Positions 33,626-47,042 are shown, counted from the stretch's first letter. The stretch: DNA of 64,000 nt from Eucalyptus grandis (GCF_016545825.1 NC_052621.1:17224910-17288909), one strand, 5' to 3'. Notes: generated by a model from the letters alone, not told the origin. Made by a program: numbers and translations.

Positions 33626-36600
33626 TGTGATGCCCAAGCATGCCACCCTAATTATGCCATCTTAGGTCCTATTTGGTTCAACTTTGGGAATGGGCTTTGG
33701 GACTCTAAAGTCCCTTGGCCAAATGCAAATGTGTTTGATTCATTTTTTGGGCGACTTTGGCAAGATACAATTGCATCTCCAAAGTACTCTAAGGGCGGTC
33801 TAGATGTCCTTTGGGAACTTGCATTTTCGGAATGCAAGTTCATGGTTACTGTTCACTTCGCGATTACTGTTCATCTGTAAGGAAAACCACCGCATGGACG
33901 GCGACGACCACTGGCCAAAGGGTCGCTCACATCGGCGACCACCACTTGAGAGTCGCCCGACCTCGATGACTGTTGCCAGAACTCAGGTAACACTTGGGTC
34001 GCGCGACCCAGGCGACTAATGGCTTGAATTGCACGACCCAAGCGGCTGCCAAAGGTCGGCTGATCTCAGGCGACGATTGCTAGGGTTAGGCGACCCCAAG
34101 CGACAGCCGCCTGGGTTAGGGGATCTTAGGTGGCCCGACCTTAGGCGGCCATCGCCTGGGGTTGCTTGACCCTGGCGACCGTCCGAGGGCCAAAATTTTC
34201 AGTACTATTTTCAATTGAATAAATCGGGCCTTTCATCGATATGTCTATAGTGCTATTTTTAGAGCCGCTCACTCGTGAGATAACTAGACTATCGGGGGAA
34301 GTCATTAAGAGATTTTAATGCAATGGACCCGAGAATTCAACCGAAGTCGACAAGCTATATCGTGCTAGTCTGCAAGGGTCATTACGACATTATCAAAATC
34401 AACAAGAGATTAAGGATAGGTTGATTCGACTGAGATGTGTGATCAAAGTGTGGATGATTCCACTTGATGGCAAAATTCTCATCGAACAACACTAAAACGA
34501 CTCGTTTTAGGTACCCTATGCCCGTAATTGAAACCTTGAGATTTTCACGACCACCGAGAGTCGCCAAAGTATCAAGTGGTTTCATTGTGGCTCAAAGAAA
34601 ATTGACCACAGGTCATTTGCACTAAAAAATATCTGAAAATTACTCGGTAGCCTAAGTCATGCTAAAAATGCGCCTAAGTGAAATTAACCGCGAATTTAAG
34701 TCTGATCATGTCACAATAAATTCTAGGAGCATCAACTCAGTTTCATAATATTTTTCTGAAACTTGAGACTTTTTGGGAAAAAAGTTGACATAGGACCGTT
34801 TTTGTTCAAAAAAAGGCTGGGGTCATTTTTGATCGCGTATTTGGAATGCAAGATGGATCTATGGGTGAGGAAAAATGCCAAATGGATAAGTGAGATGTCA
34901 ATTAATTTTATTGAGCCCGGTTGGTGTTGAATCAAGGTCCAATTGAGAAAAAACCAAACCAAATTCGTGTGCCCTCATCACCCGCGACTTTTGGACTGCT
35001 TTGAACTTCTAGAAGCGAGCCTTGGTGACTTATGGATAGCCAAGGAAACCATACTTGGTTGGAAATGGTCAAAGAGACCATGGGATGGAAAGTTGAGGCA
35101 AGTGGAGCCCTTGTCCCCTAGATCTTTTCTCTCCAACCTCATCTCTTCCTTCTTATCCTCTTATCCTCTCCCCCTTGGCCGGCCAAAAACCCTCTCCATC
35201 CCCCTCCTCTCACCTTGTTCGAACCCCACTAGCAACCAAGGAAGTCACCGAAACAGCCACACCACCGCCAGACCGTTTTCCTTCTCAATTTTCACTTATG
35301 CTGGTTTCTGCTCTAGCTAACCTTTTGCTAAAGATCCGAGTAAAAAGTTGACTTCTGGATGAATCGAACGAGCCACCCATCTCCATGACGAAGACATCCA
35401 AACGGTCCCATCAAGCCCGACCTTGTGCCAAACAGAGTCGCCGGTCATATGGTATGCTGGCATGAAGTTACTGGTCGCCGGTCTGTTGGTCCCCTGCCTG
35501 CCTGCACTATTTCGCTTTTTTTTTCGCAAGTTTCTCTCAATTCCAACCCTTCCTTTGCCCGTTCCAAACGCCAACACATCCCCCCTTGACCCCAAAAGCC
35601 ACCGGTTGCCAACCACTCGCTTGCCGAAGCTCTGATCGGCCCGTTTTTGCCGTTGAAGCCGCTGGTTTCCTCTCTATAGTCCAGCAAGCAGAAGCAAAAG
35701 CTAAACCAGCCCTTATTTCCGTTGTTTGCAGCTCAAATCAAAAAGGGAAAATAGTGGGTTTCCAGCAAGGTGTCGGGCCCGTTTTGAGGTGGTTTTGAGC
35801 CTTGAAACCTAAGCTCGCTTTGAGAAGAAACACCCCTCGCAATGTTCCTGTTGGTTTGATTCGACCAGCTCATTAATCAAGTGAGTTTTACTTACTAATC
35901 CCTTATTATGTTGATAGATTAGATTAGAGTAATTAAATTAGAGACTTATCGATTAGGCAAATGGATAGTGTAGTTAGCAAGGAAATAGGTCTTGGTATTT
36001 ATTGAACGAGTCTCGGTAATTTTCCAGGCTCGTCTCGGCTTCCAATTAGGCATTACGAGTCTAAGTTGGATTTATTGTATTTATTTAATATTTTTCGTAA
36101 TTATTTAATTATTTAATTATTTTTCAAAAATTAGGCTGGGATAGTCGATGATCGAAATTTTATGCTGATTATTGTGATGCAGTTTGTTTATTTATTTGAG
36201 CATTAAATTGTATTGAATTGATTTAAATATGATTTTAGGATTTTATTCCTAAATTAATTAAATTTGGTAATTAAGTGAAAAATAATCGAGCGTCGGTCTA
36301 CAGCGCCAAAAATCTATTTTGGGACTACTAAAAATAGTGGGAGGTTCAAAAGTGAAAATCTTGTATTTTGGCTAAAGCCGACCATGTACCCACGCACAAG
36401 TATTTTTATCATGAAGCATAAAAATGATGAATTGATTAAATGATCATTTATCAACATACTATGAAAGTATGGTTGGCAGCTTTTTGGCGAGCATATATAC
36501 ATTTATCAATATACTATGAAAGTATGGCCAGCAGCTTCTGATAAGCATATATACATTTATCAGCATACTTTGAAAGTATGGCTGGCACCTTCTAACAAGC

Positions 36601-37473
36601 ATATATACATTTATCAGCATACTATGAAAGTATGGCTAGCAACTTCTAGTGAGCATATATAGAATAACGGATCAATGGATCTAGCAACTTCTGGTGAGCA
36701 TATATTCATTATCTCATTATTTGAGGCAGCTTCTGGTGGGCTATAATACCTATTATCGGCTTATATTAAGCAATCCTGAGTATGATCGGACTTATAGGTA
36801 GTATTGATTGAAATGGCCAAGGAATGGTTATCGTTGACATGTAATCAACTAGGTCGATTGATCAATGATTTGATCTAATGCAGTGAATTGATGTGATTCA
36901 TGTATATTTGATATATATTGACTTGTAGAAATGAACTGAGACTAAGGTAAATCTTTTGACTCGTGTTGTGCTTAGGCAGCTTCTTGAGTGTATTAGCTTC
37001 CTAATCGGGTCATAGGAGGGAGAACTTGCTGAGACGTAGTCTCACTGGTTATTGAATAACCATTTTCAAGTCCTTAGATGGCCGTGATGAAGGACCAGAG
37101 GCCCGAAGTGTAGAAGGTGAAGCTTGAAGAATTGACGATCCTATTGGACTAGTTAGTCATAGGACAATTCTCTTTTAATTGGAGTCGATTCTTTTTTGCA
37201 GACCTTGTTTTATGAACTTGTGGTTTGAAACCTGAATTAACAATTCGCCTTGTATATATATGCACTATGGTTTGCAATGTATATAAGGGTGGTTGCTTTT
37301 AAAGTGGAAATTTGGAGTCCTACTTTCCTATCCCATTGTTGTATTATATGTGGATTATTTATATGCTTCCCGCATGCATATTAAAATGAATGGGTCGGCA
37401 ATGCATCCTGAGACGTCGCTATTATATCGACCAGGTGAGGGATGGGTCCATGCTCGAGGATCGAGGCGTGACA
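33626..37473 (+). mobile_element. Probable gypsy-type LTR-like block, plus orientation
   Basis: The proposed left end tgtgatgccc and right end ggcgtgaca (37473) are TG...CA with imperfect inverted termini. Inside are a Pro/Ser-coding C/T-rich leader-like tract at 35110-35260, GC-rich sequence to 35800, and a minisatellite. Its layout mirrors the long LTR at 14803-27030. No gag or pol domain is seen. The GC-rich part at 33880-34190 and a start ggtcctatttggttc at 33665 suggest a further small DNA element nested near the left end. The boundaries and class are inference. Confidence 0.45.
36445..36740 (+). repeat. Minisatellite with ~54-bp period
   Basis: Units begin with catttatc at 36445, 36500, 36554 and 36608, giving spacings of 55, 54 and 54 bp. 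Each contains atactatgaaagtatgg (itself a near-palindrome) and ends gcatatata. Two shortened, more divergent units follow to about 36740. Confidence 0.9.
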
Positions 37474-39668
37474 ATATATCTACCCATATCTTTGACATTT
37501 GATGTACATACACACGATCAAACTCTAGAAATGTATTGTACTCTTTGAGTAAGGCTTTCCATAACGAGCTAGCAGGGGCATGTTCATTTTTCTAATTATC
37601 TAAATTATTGTAATACAACAGGAGTAAGCCAAACCTTAGCAAAAGATAGGACAAATTCGTAAATAAATTGTTTTAACGCACTCTTAATTCCTAAGACTCA
37701 CCTACAGTGATCATATAACGCAAAGGACAAGTACTCAGTACCTAGAATGTACTCACAAGCATGTGTATCACATGAACCGCAATTGCACTCAACACATGTT
37801 CCAATTCACGCATACCACATCATTTGGTCCACCCCCATCTCATGGTTTCAATCGATGGCAAGTCAGTACTATATGGGTTACTTACAACATAACACTCAAC
37901 TAGACTTCTAGAGAATCCTATTGCCCCCCAGGCATCCCACTTCGAGGCATCAAGGGAACACACAACATGCTAGGAAATCCTCCCGACATCCATTTCGGGC
38001 CATCATTGGGGAAATCACACCACATGGGTTTCAAGTACCACACTGATAACCCAATCACATATCGCCACAAGTTGTCATCCGTAACCTCATGGTCACCCAT
38101 CATCACACATGGCATACACACGATGTGGTATTTTATTTTATCAATTTCGTGCATAGGCTATGACATGCAACTATTGCAACACTTGATATATCATGCACAC
38201 TCAATAGTTAGAAATTACAGGTTTTGCCACTTTAATTAATAATTTGAAATCATCATTAAATGACATCACATCATAGTGAATCATATCTTGTTGGGAAGCT
38301 CAAAATGTGCTGGTTGACTCTCTAGAAGACATCGTTTCAAGATTCTCACGTTTTCCCTTCATAAATGCCTCATTTTGAAAACTGGTAAGAAAAGAATAGT
38401 TTTGCCCAATTTTAGAAACTACTTTGATTAAAATAGTAAACGACTTCAAAAATTACAAATTTTGGATTGTTATAGAAAAGACTGATAAAGATTTTTCATG
38501 AGAACACTAGGTTAGAATCGACATGCAACCTTGTCATTTATTTGCTTGAAGTTGGAGTAAAACAGAACCTCAAAACAGATTAAGTAATCCCTTAGTATTT
38601 TGCGTCCATAGAATTCAAATCACCTTAAAAAAAAAATTCCCAAATTTTGATATGTTGTAGAAAAAAAGTTTTGAACAACTTTTTGAAGAAAGTTCATCAA
38701 GATTCTGGCAAGAAAAATCTATGGAAAATCAAAGGGCAGAGAGGGTCACACTAACAGCGGCGCTGGTCAGTAAAGAACTGAAGAGAACACGACTAATTGG
38801 CCATCCAAATCGACACAGAAAAATCTGAAATTTAACTATGTTAAACTTTAGGATGCTAAAAGCAACTTGAAGAAAGAAGTTTCTCAAGATCTGCTCTAGA
38901 AAAATTGCAGCAAAAATGGAAAAATAGAAGGGTACACATGCACGGATTTTTTTGGGCTTGAACCAAGTACATGAATCAAGTCCTATTGTAATCTCACAAA
39001 CTTCCACACATTAAAGCATCACACCATAAACTAGAACATCCATGCAAGACTTCTTTTCCAGTTCACCTCACATCCACAAGCGATTAATAACACATGCAAG
39101 GCACAAACTCAACATATAACTTACCGTCTAGGCCATACTTGGCTAAATGATTCACATGCAAGCTCAAGAATCACTAGGAAACCAACATGCATCACATTAG
39201 AAGGACTTAGGCTTCTTTTTTATACATCGACCAAAGTTGTTCATCAACGGATCATCAGCTTGGTTGCTCAAAACACAAAGAAAAACAACAAAACATAACA
39301 TACAACACATCAAACGTCCACCAAGGCTTGAACTAGACAAAATCAAGAGAATGACAAATCAAAAGGCTTAGGAATGAGTGTCATCTCCTTGCCTTAATAT
39401 TAAGCTTCATTTTTTTGTGAGCATTCAAGCAAGAAACAACAAAGAAAAGAGAAAGAAATGAAGAGGATAGGCTCAATGATGGTGTGGCTGAGAGAGGAGA
39501 GGAGAAATGGAGAGAATTCTTGGGGCTAAAGTGAAGAAAATAAGGGGAGAGAGAGAGGGTCGGTCAAGGGGTTTAAGAGGGGAAGATGCATCATTTGACT
39601 TGTTGAAAACACATGGTGCATGAAATCTTAGTGGTCTTGCCACTATTCATGCATGATTACATGCATTT
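37474..39668 (-). other. Non-coding LTR-like DNA, minus orientation (left part)
   Basis: No coding domain. On the minus strand a C/T-rich leader-like tract (39475-39565) and a long non-coding tail resemble the U3-R-U5 layout of the other LTR blocks. The segment is continuous with 44646-45002 across the LINE, whose minus-strand start would be tgtgacatcc at 45002. The left boundary is not resolved. Confidence 0.4.
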
Positions 39669-40194
39669 AATCCTTTAAGGGTGTCATGGAATTTATACGC
39701 GATCAACATGCTCCACCTCACACTATCCAGTGAGTCTCTCTTGACATGTAGAGTTCCCCTCTACCCTATGGTAGTTTCTTTTTCACCAAACCCTTATTCC
39801 CACTATTGAATCCTTCATTTCAATCAATTCCATTCTGAATTGCTCGAAGTTTTCTCCCATCTTTAGACATGACTTTCATCCACCTAACCCACCCAACTCC
39901 ATCTTTGTAGTTTCCGCCCAAATCTCCTGCTCTTGACCCTATTTCATGCTCGACACACTCATTCCCAATTGTTGATCCAAGTTTTCCCAATTGCCCTCAA
40001 TGGTTGACCCATTCATTTTGGCCGATTTCCCTTAGTTGTCCTTAAATCATAGTCTCGACCGGGCCTTTCAATTGCTTCGCATGGTTACTTTCTTTGAATT
40101 GGCTTTTTGAGTCATTTGTCTTAGCCTGTGTATTGCATGTGACACACACCCACTTCATACTTCCGCTGCCTTCCTACCCACGACATGCTTGCTG

Positions 40195-41429
40195 ATGGAC
40201 TCCACGAGCCAAGAAAGGGATGCCCGCCTCGCTGCTCTCTACACTCGATTGGGTAGACTTTGGTCTGAACAAGATGTCGATGTGTGGGATGAAGCTGCCC
40301 CTATAGAGAAGTTAGAAGAATGTAAATTAATCTTGGTGGGTAAAATTCTCCCTAACCCCTCTATTAATTTTTAAGCATTTCAGAATACAATGAAAATAGC
40401 ATGGCGAAACGACCAAGTCAAAATTTCTCAACGGGAAGAGGGGTTATATGTGTTTAAATTCAACTTGAAAGGAGAAAAACAAAGGGTGTTAGACAATAGT
40501 CCTTGGCTATTCTCGAGCCATCTTGTTATTGTGAAGCCTTGGGTACCCAACACTCCTTTACATTGTTATGACTTTACCACTTGTGCCTTTTGGGTGCAAG
40601 TTTTTGGCCTCCCCCTGGAAAGATGTACAGAGGAAATGATAAGTAAAGCTGTGAGGAATATTGGTAAGGTGTAGGAAGTACAGATTGAAAGTAGAGAAGG
40701 CACAACGCTACTGGCAAGCAAGGCTCATATGGAAATCAACTTGCAAGAACCACTTAAACCTGGGAAGTTAATCATATTAGAAGGGAAGAATATATGGCTT
40801 GATTTTCGATATGAATGCTTATCCCACAATTGCTACTCATGTGGCATTCTTGGCCATTATGCAATGTACTGTAAAGATATTCTCTTTGATGAGGCAAAAC
40901 TAGAAGGGAAAGATAAGTTATACTATGGTCAATGGTTAAGAGCTGAAGTTTGAGAACACAGCCCGTTTTGGCAAGCCTTTTATGAGGCACAACCTAAACA
41001 AGATGGAGCAAAAGAGACCATACCTGAAACTCCTCAGCATTCGACTATTTTACTCCCTATTACTCCTCATAGCATGAACAAGCAACAAGCCAACGTGGAA
41101 GTCAGCATAGTACCACTTGTTGATCATCCTACAAATTCAATACTCATGAGGGCACCTCTCACGACTTTCCCCAAGAAGATATGGCGCAACATGAAATGAT
41201 CAACAATCCCGAGGTAGGTTCCTCCAAAACAAAGAAACTAAAGAGTACTAGAATGCATACTAAAGCGAGTCCACTCAAGAAAGCTAAAAGGTATGCTCCT
41301 TATGGACCGCGTTCTTTAATAACTAAAGATCTTGATGAATCTCATCTTAAGGATAACTCGATATATGAGGTTGACAAGGTAGGTAGTTGGGCTGTGGTGG
41401 CTTGCCCTAAAAAGCTACCAAGTGACTAA
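40195..41429 (+). pseudogene. LINE ORF1: DUF4283/CCHC nucleic-acid-binding protein
   Basis: From the ATG at 40195 the reading frame runs with in-frame stops TAA (40372), TAG (40672) and TGA (40951), and is shifted near 41160. The DUF4283 part covers about 40300-40670, with SPWLFSSHLVIVKPW and FWVQVFGLP as typical phrases. A zinc knuckle CYSCGILGHYAMYC (C-X2-C-X4-H-X4-C) is near 40830-40875. A basic, Lys-rich C-terminus ends at TAA 41427-41429. In active LINEs this protein coats the element RNA. The TAA overlaps the next ATG by one base. There are three stops and one shift, so it is non-functional. Confidence 0.92.
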
Positions 41430-44368
41430 TGAAGCTAATTAGCTAGAACTGTCAGGGACTGGGCAATCCCCTGATAGTTCAAGCATTAAAAGCCCTAGTG
41501 GCCCATGAACAGCCAAACGTAGTATTTTTTATAGAAACAAAAAACCAGGACATTGTGATCCACAAAAATCAGCGAAGGTTGAAATTCCCAAAATCTTTTG
41601 TGGTGAGCCCAATGGGTTTGGCTAGGGGGATGGTGGTCTTCTGGAATGATTAGGTCTCCTTATGTATAGAGAGGCATACTACACATTTTATTGACATGAT
41701 ATGCACTATTGCATCGAGTGGACACCCAATGAGACTTACCTGTCTTCGTGCGCCAGCGGTCTATCAACAACGACAGCAACTTTGGGCTGATCTGCGACAC
41801 CTTAGTTACTCTAATAACCTGCCATGGATGTGCATTGGAGATTTTAATGAGGTAATATATCATTGGGAGAAAGTGGGTAAGAGACTAGCTGAGTCCTATA
41901 GGTTGCAATCTTTTCGGGATTTTATAAATGATTGTTCGTTAATGGATATTGAGAGTAAGGGTTGTGCTTTCACATGGGTGAACAACAGAGATGGGGAGAA
42001 TGTGGTAAAAGAATGACTTGATAGGATACTGGGTACAATGAAATGGAGATTGTCTTACCCGTAAGCAAGTTACCTTTCAATTAGGGGCTACCAAAGCCCC
42101 GGGACCAAATGGTTTTAATAGGTTGTTCTACCAAACTTACTAGGACATTCTAGGAAGATATCTTTACCTCTATGCAAGAATTTTTCATATAAGGTGTGAT
42201 GCCCTCAGCTTTCAATAGAACACTTATTACTCGGATCCCCAAGACACCGCTTGCTGAAAGGTTAGATCAATATTGTCACATTAGTCTCTGCAATTTCATC
42301 TATAAAATAATATCCTAAGTACTAGCGAATCGCCTGAAACCTTGGTTACCTGAGTTGATTCCAATGGAACAGAGTGCCTTTTTGACCGGTAGACAAATAC
42401 AAGATAACATTTTGGTGGTCCAAGAGGTCCTACATCAACTAAAGATCAAGGCAAGGAAGAAAAACTTTCAGGCCATATTAAAGCTAGATATAAAGAAAGC
42501 ATATGATCAGGTTGAGTGGGACTTTTTGGAGGCCTACCTGCGACAACTGGAATTTCATAGTACATGGGTGCAATGGGTGATGCAATGCATAACTACAGTA
42601 TCCCTTAGTGTCAAATTAAATGGTGAGCCATTACCCTATTTTCATCCAACACGAGGGCTTCGACAAGGCAATCCTCTTTCTCCATATATGTTCATCCTTA
42701 TGGCAAATGTCTTATCTATCCTCATCAAGCAAGCAGTCGACATGGGAAATCTAAAGGGTATCAAATTTAACAAGTAGTGTCCTACCCTATCTCATCTATT
42801 TTTTGCGGATGATGCAATATTTTTCTTAGATGGCCAACTCTTTGAATGCCAAAATTTAGAGAACATATTACAACAATATTGTTTAGCTACGGGCCAAGCT
42901 ATGAATAGAAACAAATCTGGCCTCTTCCTCAATAAAGCATGCCCTAGTAGTTTAAAGCAAAATCTGGCTAGAGAATTGAGAGTACCTGTGATTGAAAAAA
43001 GTGACAAATACTTGGGAATACCGTTTGATTGGGGGGCTTCCAAAAAAGATATGTTTGCTTTGATTCTAGGGCGAGTTAGTGCAAAGCTGGCGGGGTAGAA
43101 AGAAAACCCCATATTGAAAGGTGGGAAGGAAATATTGTTAAAATCTGTGGTACAGGCCCTCCCACAGTACGCCATGTTGATTTTTAAGCTTCCGGTCTCT
43201 ATCTACAAGTCCATTGAGCAGAAGATAGCAAAGTTTTGGTGGCAAACTAATTGTACTAGTTCGAGAATACACTGGAAAAGTTGGGACCTATTTAAAGAGA
43301 GTAAGGAAAATAGGGGGCTTGGCTTTCGAGATTTACTTACATTTAACAAAGCACTTCTTGATAAACAGGCATAACGTCTATTCCAAAATTCATCATCATT
43401 GTGGAGTCGAGTTTTCAAAGGACTATATTTTCATTCTAGGCCCTACTTCCACTATAGATCAACTTATATGGACAGGCACGCCGACAGGAGTATACACAGT
43501 GAAAAGTGGCTACAATTTACTCAGACAGACAGCCCACGGCCATGCTCCCACCTCTGCATCCACATCTTACCAAACTCCATCTCGATTATGGCGACAAGTT
43601 TGGAAAGCCAAGACCGCCTCCAAAGTTCGAATCTTCCTACAATTGCTTTGCCACAATGCGCTCTCTACAAGGGATAACCTATACCGACGACACATCATTC
43701 TCGACCTGGTATGTTAGCTATGCCCATCTCAACTTCCTGAAACCACCGAACATCTATTTCTACTCTGCCCATGGGCATAGGGCATCTGGTCCCATCCCAT
43801 GGTCAAGATCGACATATTGGCTTACAATACACATCGTATGGATGCTTGGCTAGCAGACATACTTGCAAGTGGAGCAAACGTACCTGATCCGGAGACCATC
43901 ACAACCCTTCTTTGGCAGATTTGGAAAGCACGAAACCACTTCATCTCACGATACCAATGCATAAAGCCCAAACAACTTGTAGATTTGGTGTTCACAAATG
44001 TAGAGCTTCCTTGTCGAACTCAGCAGTTGGCGTCGGCTACAGGGCAACCTTTACTGAACACTTATAGGCTGTGGACTCCTCTAGAACCAAGAACAATCAA
44101 AATAAACATTGATGGGGCTTTTCCTGCAGCAGGTCATATGGGATCCATTGTGTGTGTTTGCAGAGATCACACAGGGACACTAATCGATGGTTTCTCCCAT
44201 AAAGTACCAGCTTTCTCCCCACTGCAAACAGAGATTCAAGCCCTAAATATTACTCTCCAACATTTGCTACAAAAAGGAATGGCAAACACTCACCTGCAGG
44301 TTGAATCCGATTGCCTTATGATGGTAGATATTGTCAATGATCGCCGGTTGCCGCCATGGGATTGTTGA
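41429..44368 (+). pseudogene. LINE ORF2: endonuclease, reverse transcriptase, RNase H
   Basis: The ATG (41429-41431) overlaps the ORF1 stop. An exo/endo/phos endonuclease N-terminus follows (41432-42016, with NCQGLGNPL and CIGDFNEV), broken by a TAG four codons after the Met residues LIS and by TAG near 41650. Sequence joining it to RT is missing around 42017-42090. RT covers about 42090-43110 (KLDIKKAYDQVEW, GLRQGNPLSPYMF, catalytic FADDAIFF near 42805). A zf-RVT region lies at about 43440-43780 and a terminal RNase H at 44095-44368, with NIDGAF and VESDCLM. Multiple stops and frame changes disable it. A C-terminal RNase H on an L1 ORF2 is a plant lineage trait. Confidence 0.93.
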
Positions 44369-44645
44369 GCAATGTTTGTGGAGAGCGCCGCGTTGATCAT
44401 CTGATTTCCCCATCTATGTATCCAACATTGTAGACGTGAAGCAAACTCAATCGCTGGTTGGGCCGCCAAGGCCCATGGCCATGGCACACTAGCTCCAAAC
44501 TAGGCCTTTTCACCTCCTCAAATCCTCTTGGATATGCTATGTACTGAAACCCTAAATATGGGTTGTAATATTTTCCCTACTTAATTGAAATGCTGCGTAT
44601 TCTCAGACACCAAAAAAAAAAAAAAAAAAAAATCCTTTAAGGGTG

Positions 44646-45002
44646 AAGATGGATTTTAGGGCTAAGGTTAGGTGGTATCGTGGCTAGCCAAGGGTGATTA
44701 GGGCTTAATAGTGACTTATCTTATCCTAATTTAATCATTCATTATTTGATACAAGGTATACCTTAGGGAATAATGGCCACATTAATTAAATTGGCCATTA
44801 TATTCCAATTTAACACGAGAATATAGTCAAAACTATATTCTATAATTGTCCAATGAATTTTTCCTATATTCTTGGACTCAAATATGTCAGATAAATTCTC
44901 AAAGGCATCTTGCAAAATTTATATTTCCACCTTGACAATTGCCAACCTTAATCTTTTTTAAAATTTTTGCTAAATAAGTAGGCAAACATTCAGGATGTCA
45001 CA
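44646..45002 (-). other. LTR-like DNA right of the LINE
   Basis: Continues the block interrupted by the LINE. Its end ggatgtcaca (to 45002), read on the minus strand, is a TGTGACATCC LTR-type start. Followed by agttg (45003-45007). Confidence 0.4.
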
Positions 45003-47042
45003 AGTTGGATTTCTCATCTCTCCAACTTGTCACATGTAGTGATTCATCGACAGTTGTGTTGCTTTGATCCCACCTTTGGGTATCAAGTTCAAACTCTTCC
45101 TTCCATTTCAACTTAGCCCTACTTATTTGCAATAAAGCCAACTAAGTGAATCACAGCTCATGTTTAATGGGTCCCATGTGGAGAGCATGACTTGTTTGAT
45201 AATACATTAGGGTAAAATGAGTTAAAAGGAAAAGAAGGTAAGTAAGATGGCTCGTGATGGGTAGCTTCAATGATCCATATTTTAACTCATTTGGCATTCT
45301 AAAGACTAAAACAGGTATATCAACTTTACTCATAGGAAATTCAAAAATCCTAGACCAAGATCTTGCTCATCTCCTATTTTCACCAATCTCTTGTGCAAAA
45401 ATAGCTAAGCAATTTTTTACTTTTTACAACAATTCAAAGTATTTGTACCCTTCTCTCTTCATCCATTATTGATCTCGACACTAGTGACCCAATAGACGTA
45501 ATCTTGTTCTTCTCTCATCACTACTCTCGACGCTAACCCAAAAATTACAAATGAATGTCTTTTTTATCTGGCGATGCTAGAACCCTAGAATTAATGTTTC
45601 TTATAATTGAAAGAAGCTAGATAAAATGGGGGATTTCAATTCGATATCTATTGTTTACCATCTTGGTTTATAGAGACTAAGAAGATGCAATTTGAAGTAC
45701 AATTAGTAAGGATCCATGTCGGTAATTTTTAACCATCTGATGGTTTGTCAGCCATTTGGTGGTTTGGGCTTTTGGGGTTGTGAATTGTTATTAAGGGGAA
45801 ATTTTGCTTATAAATGGAACCCAATTGAGTTGGGTACTCATTGGTCTTGATAGAGTCGGATATGGATCGCAAAAATTGTATTGCATAAAAAAATGAGTTA
45901 AATAAATTGGGCCCATATTTTGACCCTCCCAAGCTCAAACCATCCTATTAGTTTGACAGGTCTAAGCACATTTATGAGGGCCCCGTTTCTCTTCCGTGAA
46001 GAGTTCACATGCTATAACTAGCACCAAGTAGATCGACGGCACGGGTTCTTTCCATAGTCATATAAAGGAAACTTAGGTATGGAGATACTGCATCCAACAC
46101 ATTATTTAGCTCTATGAACGTGACAACGAGTAATGTAGAGTAAACATAACAAAAAAGGTAAAATTGAAAATTTGCGTTTGGCAATTTCTACAAACAATTA
46201 GGAACCATTATCTACGTTATTAGACAAATCATTTCTCCCAAAATTTTAATCTGTTAAGAAATGGGTCGGCATTTTACAATATTTTAGCGATTCCCCTCGT
46301 GCTTAAGGCTTGAATCCGTCCTTATTCGCACAAGACAGGATCCTGATGTAGCCACGTCAATAGACAACTAAAAACAAGAAAGGCAGGAGAACAACAGTAA
46401 CCAAAACAATATTCAAGGAGTACTAGAATTTGAACTAATAATTTTTGTTCTAAAACCATTTTTAACAAGAAAGTGCCAGAATCTGCACTAATAATTTGTG
46501 TTCTGATACCATGTCAGACGAACCGTTTTCCCTAAAAGTTTAAGATGTTAGAAAATAGGTCAATAATTCACTTATAACATATTACTTAACTCTCGTATCT
46601 TTGAGTCAATAAAAATACTTTGTAAGGCAGTCACCTCACATTACGACACTTGCAAAAACAATGAGAATCTAGAGTTCTGTCGGAATATATCTTTGTTACA
46701 ATTGTATGCCTAACCATTGCTTTTCAAAACAATTACAATTATATACTCAACTTCGTACGCCCCGCGCCCCAAATTTTTCACATCTTTTACAAGTTTGAAA
46801 GTCTTACAAAGCATTTTTAGGAATTGTGGAATGGAAACCTAATTTAAAAGCTAAATCTTGCAATGATAATGCTTCAATTATCAGATATTGATTGTAACAA
46901 TCAATCTTACGGCATGCTCGTAAATTACATCCTAATCAAATGGCAAGTGTTTTCAAAGTCAATTAATCTTATGGTAACATTTGTGCATTCCTTTGTGAAA
47001 TTAAGAGATTATTTCATGAAATTTTTGGGGGACGCGGACATT
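45003..47042. other. AT-rich intergenic DNA, nothing firmly recognised
   Basis: No domain-bearing frame. Around 46495 the phrase gttctgataccatgtcaga resembles a sequence common in decayed plant retroelements, but no element can be delimited. Confidence 0.45.

Larger units (their letters stand above)
39669..44645 (+). mobile_element. L1-type LINE with 15-bp target duplication and poly-A tail
   Basis: Direct repeats aatcctttaagggtg lie at 39669-39683 and 44631-44645. The body (39684-44630, about 4.95 kb) holds a 5' region of 0.5 kb, ORF1, ORF2 with endonuclease, RT, zinc-binding and RNase H parts, and a poly-A run at 44612-44630. The perfect target duplication shows a recent insertion or a well-preserved site, yet both ORFs carry stops and a deletion, so the copy was probably defective soon after or upon insertion. 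It lies within LTR-like DNA. Confidence 0.95.

Noticed and set aside
33623..33880. 85-codon frame starting MCDAQACHPN
   Set aside because: It spans the LTR start and an apparent small DNA element; no domain, and the composition is that of a repeat.
34943..35687. Overlapping frames of 70-125 codons on both strands, Pro/Ser rich
   Set aside because: They arise from the GC- and C/T-rich leader-like tract in LTR-like DNA, mutually overlapping with no domain.
36445..36740. CRISPR-like array of repeats
   Set aside because: The units are contiguous minisatellite repeats without unique spacers, in a plant genome.
42792..43175. 127-codon minus-strand frame
   Set aside because: Antisense to the LINE reverse transcriptase.
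38071..45002. Alternative LTR with caagt target duplication starting at tgtcatcc (about 38076)
   Set aside because: The sequence to the left is continuous in character with that to the right, and a 5-bp match near a loose terminal match is easily chance.
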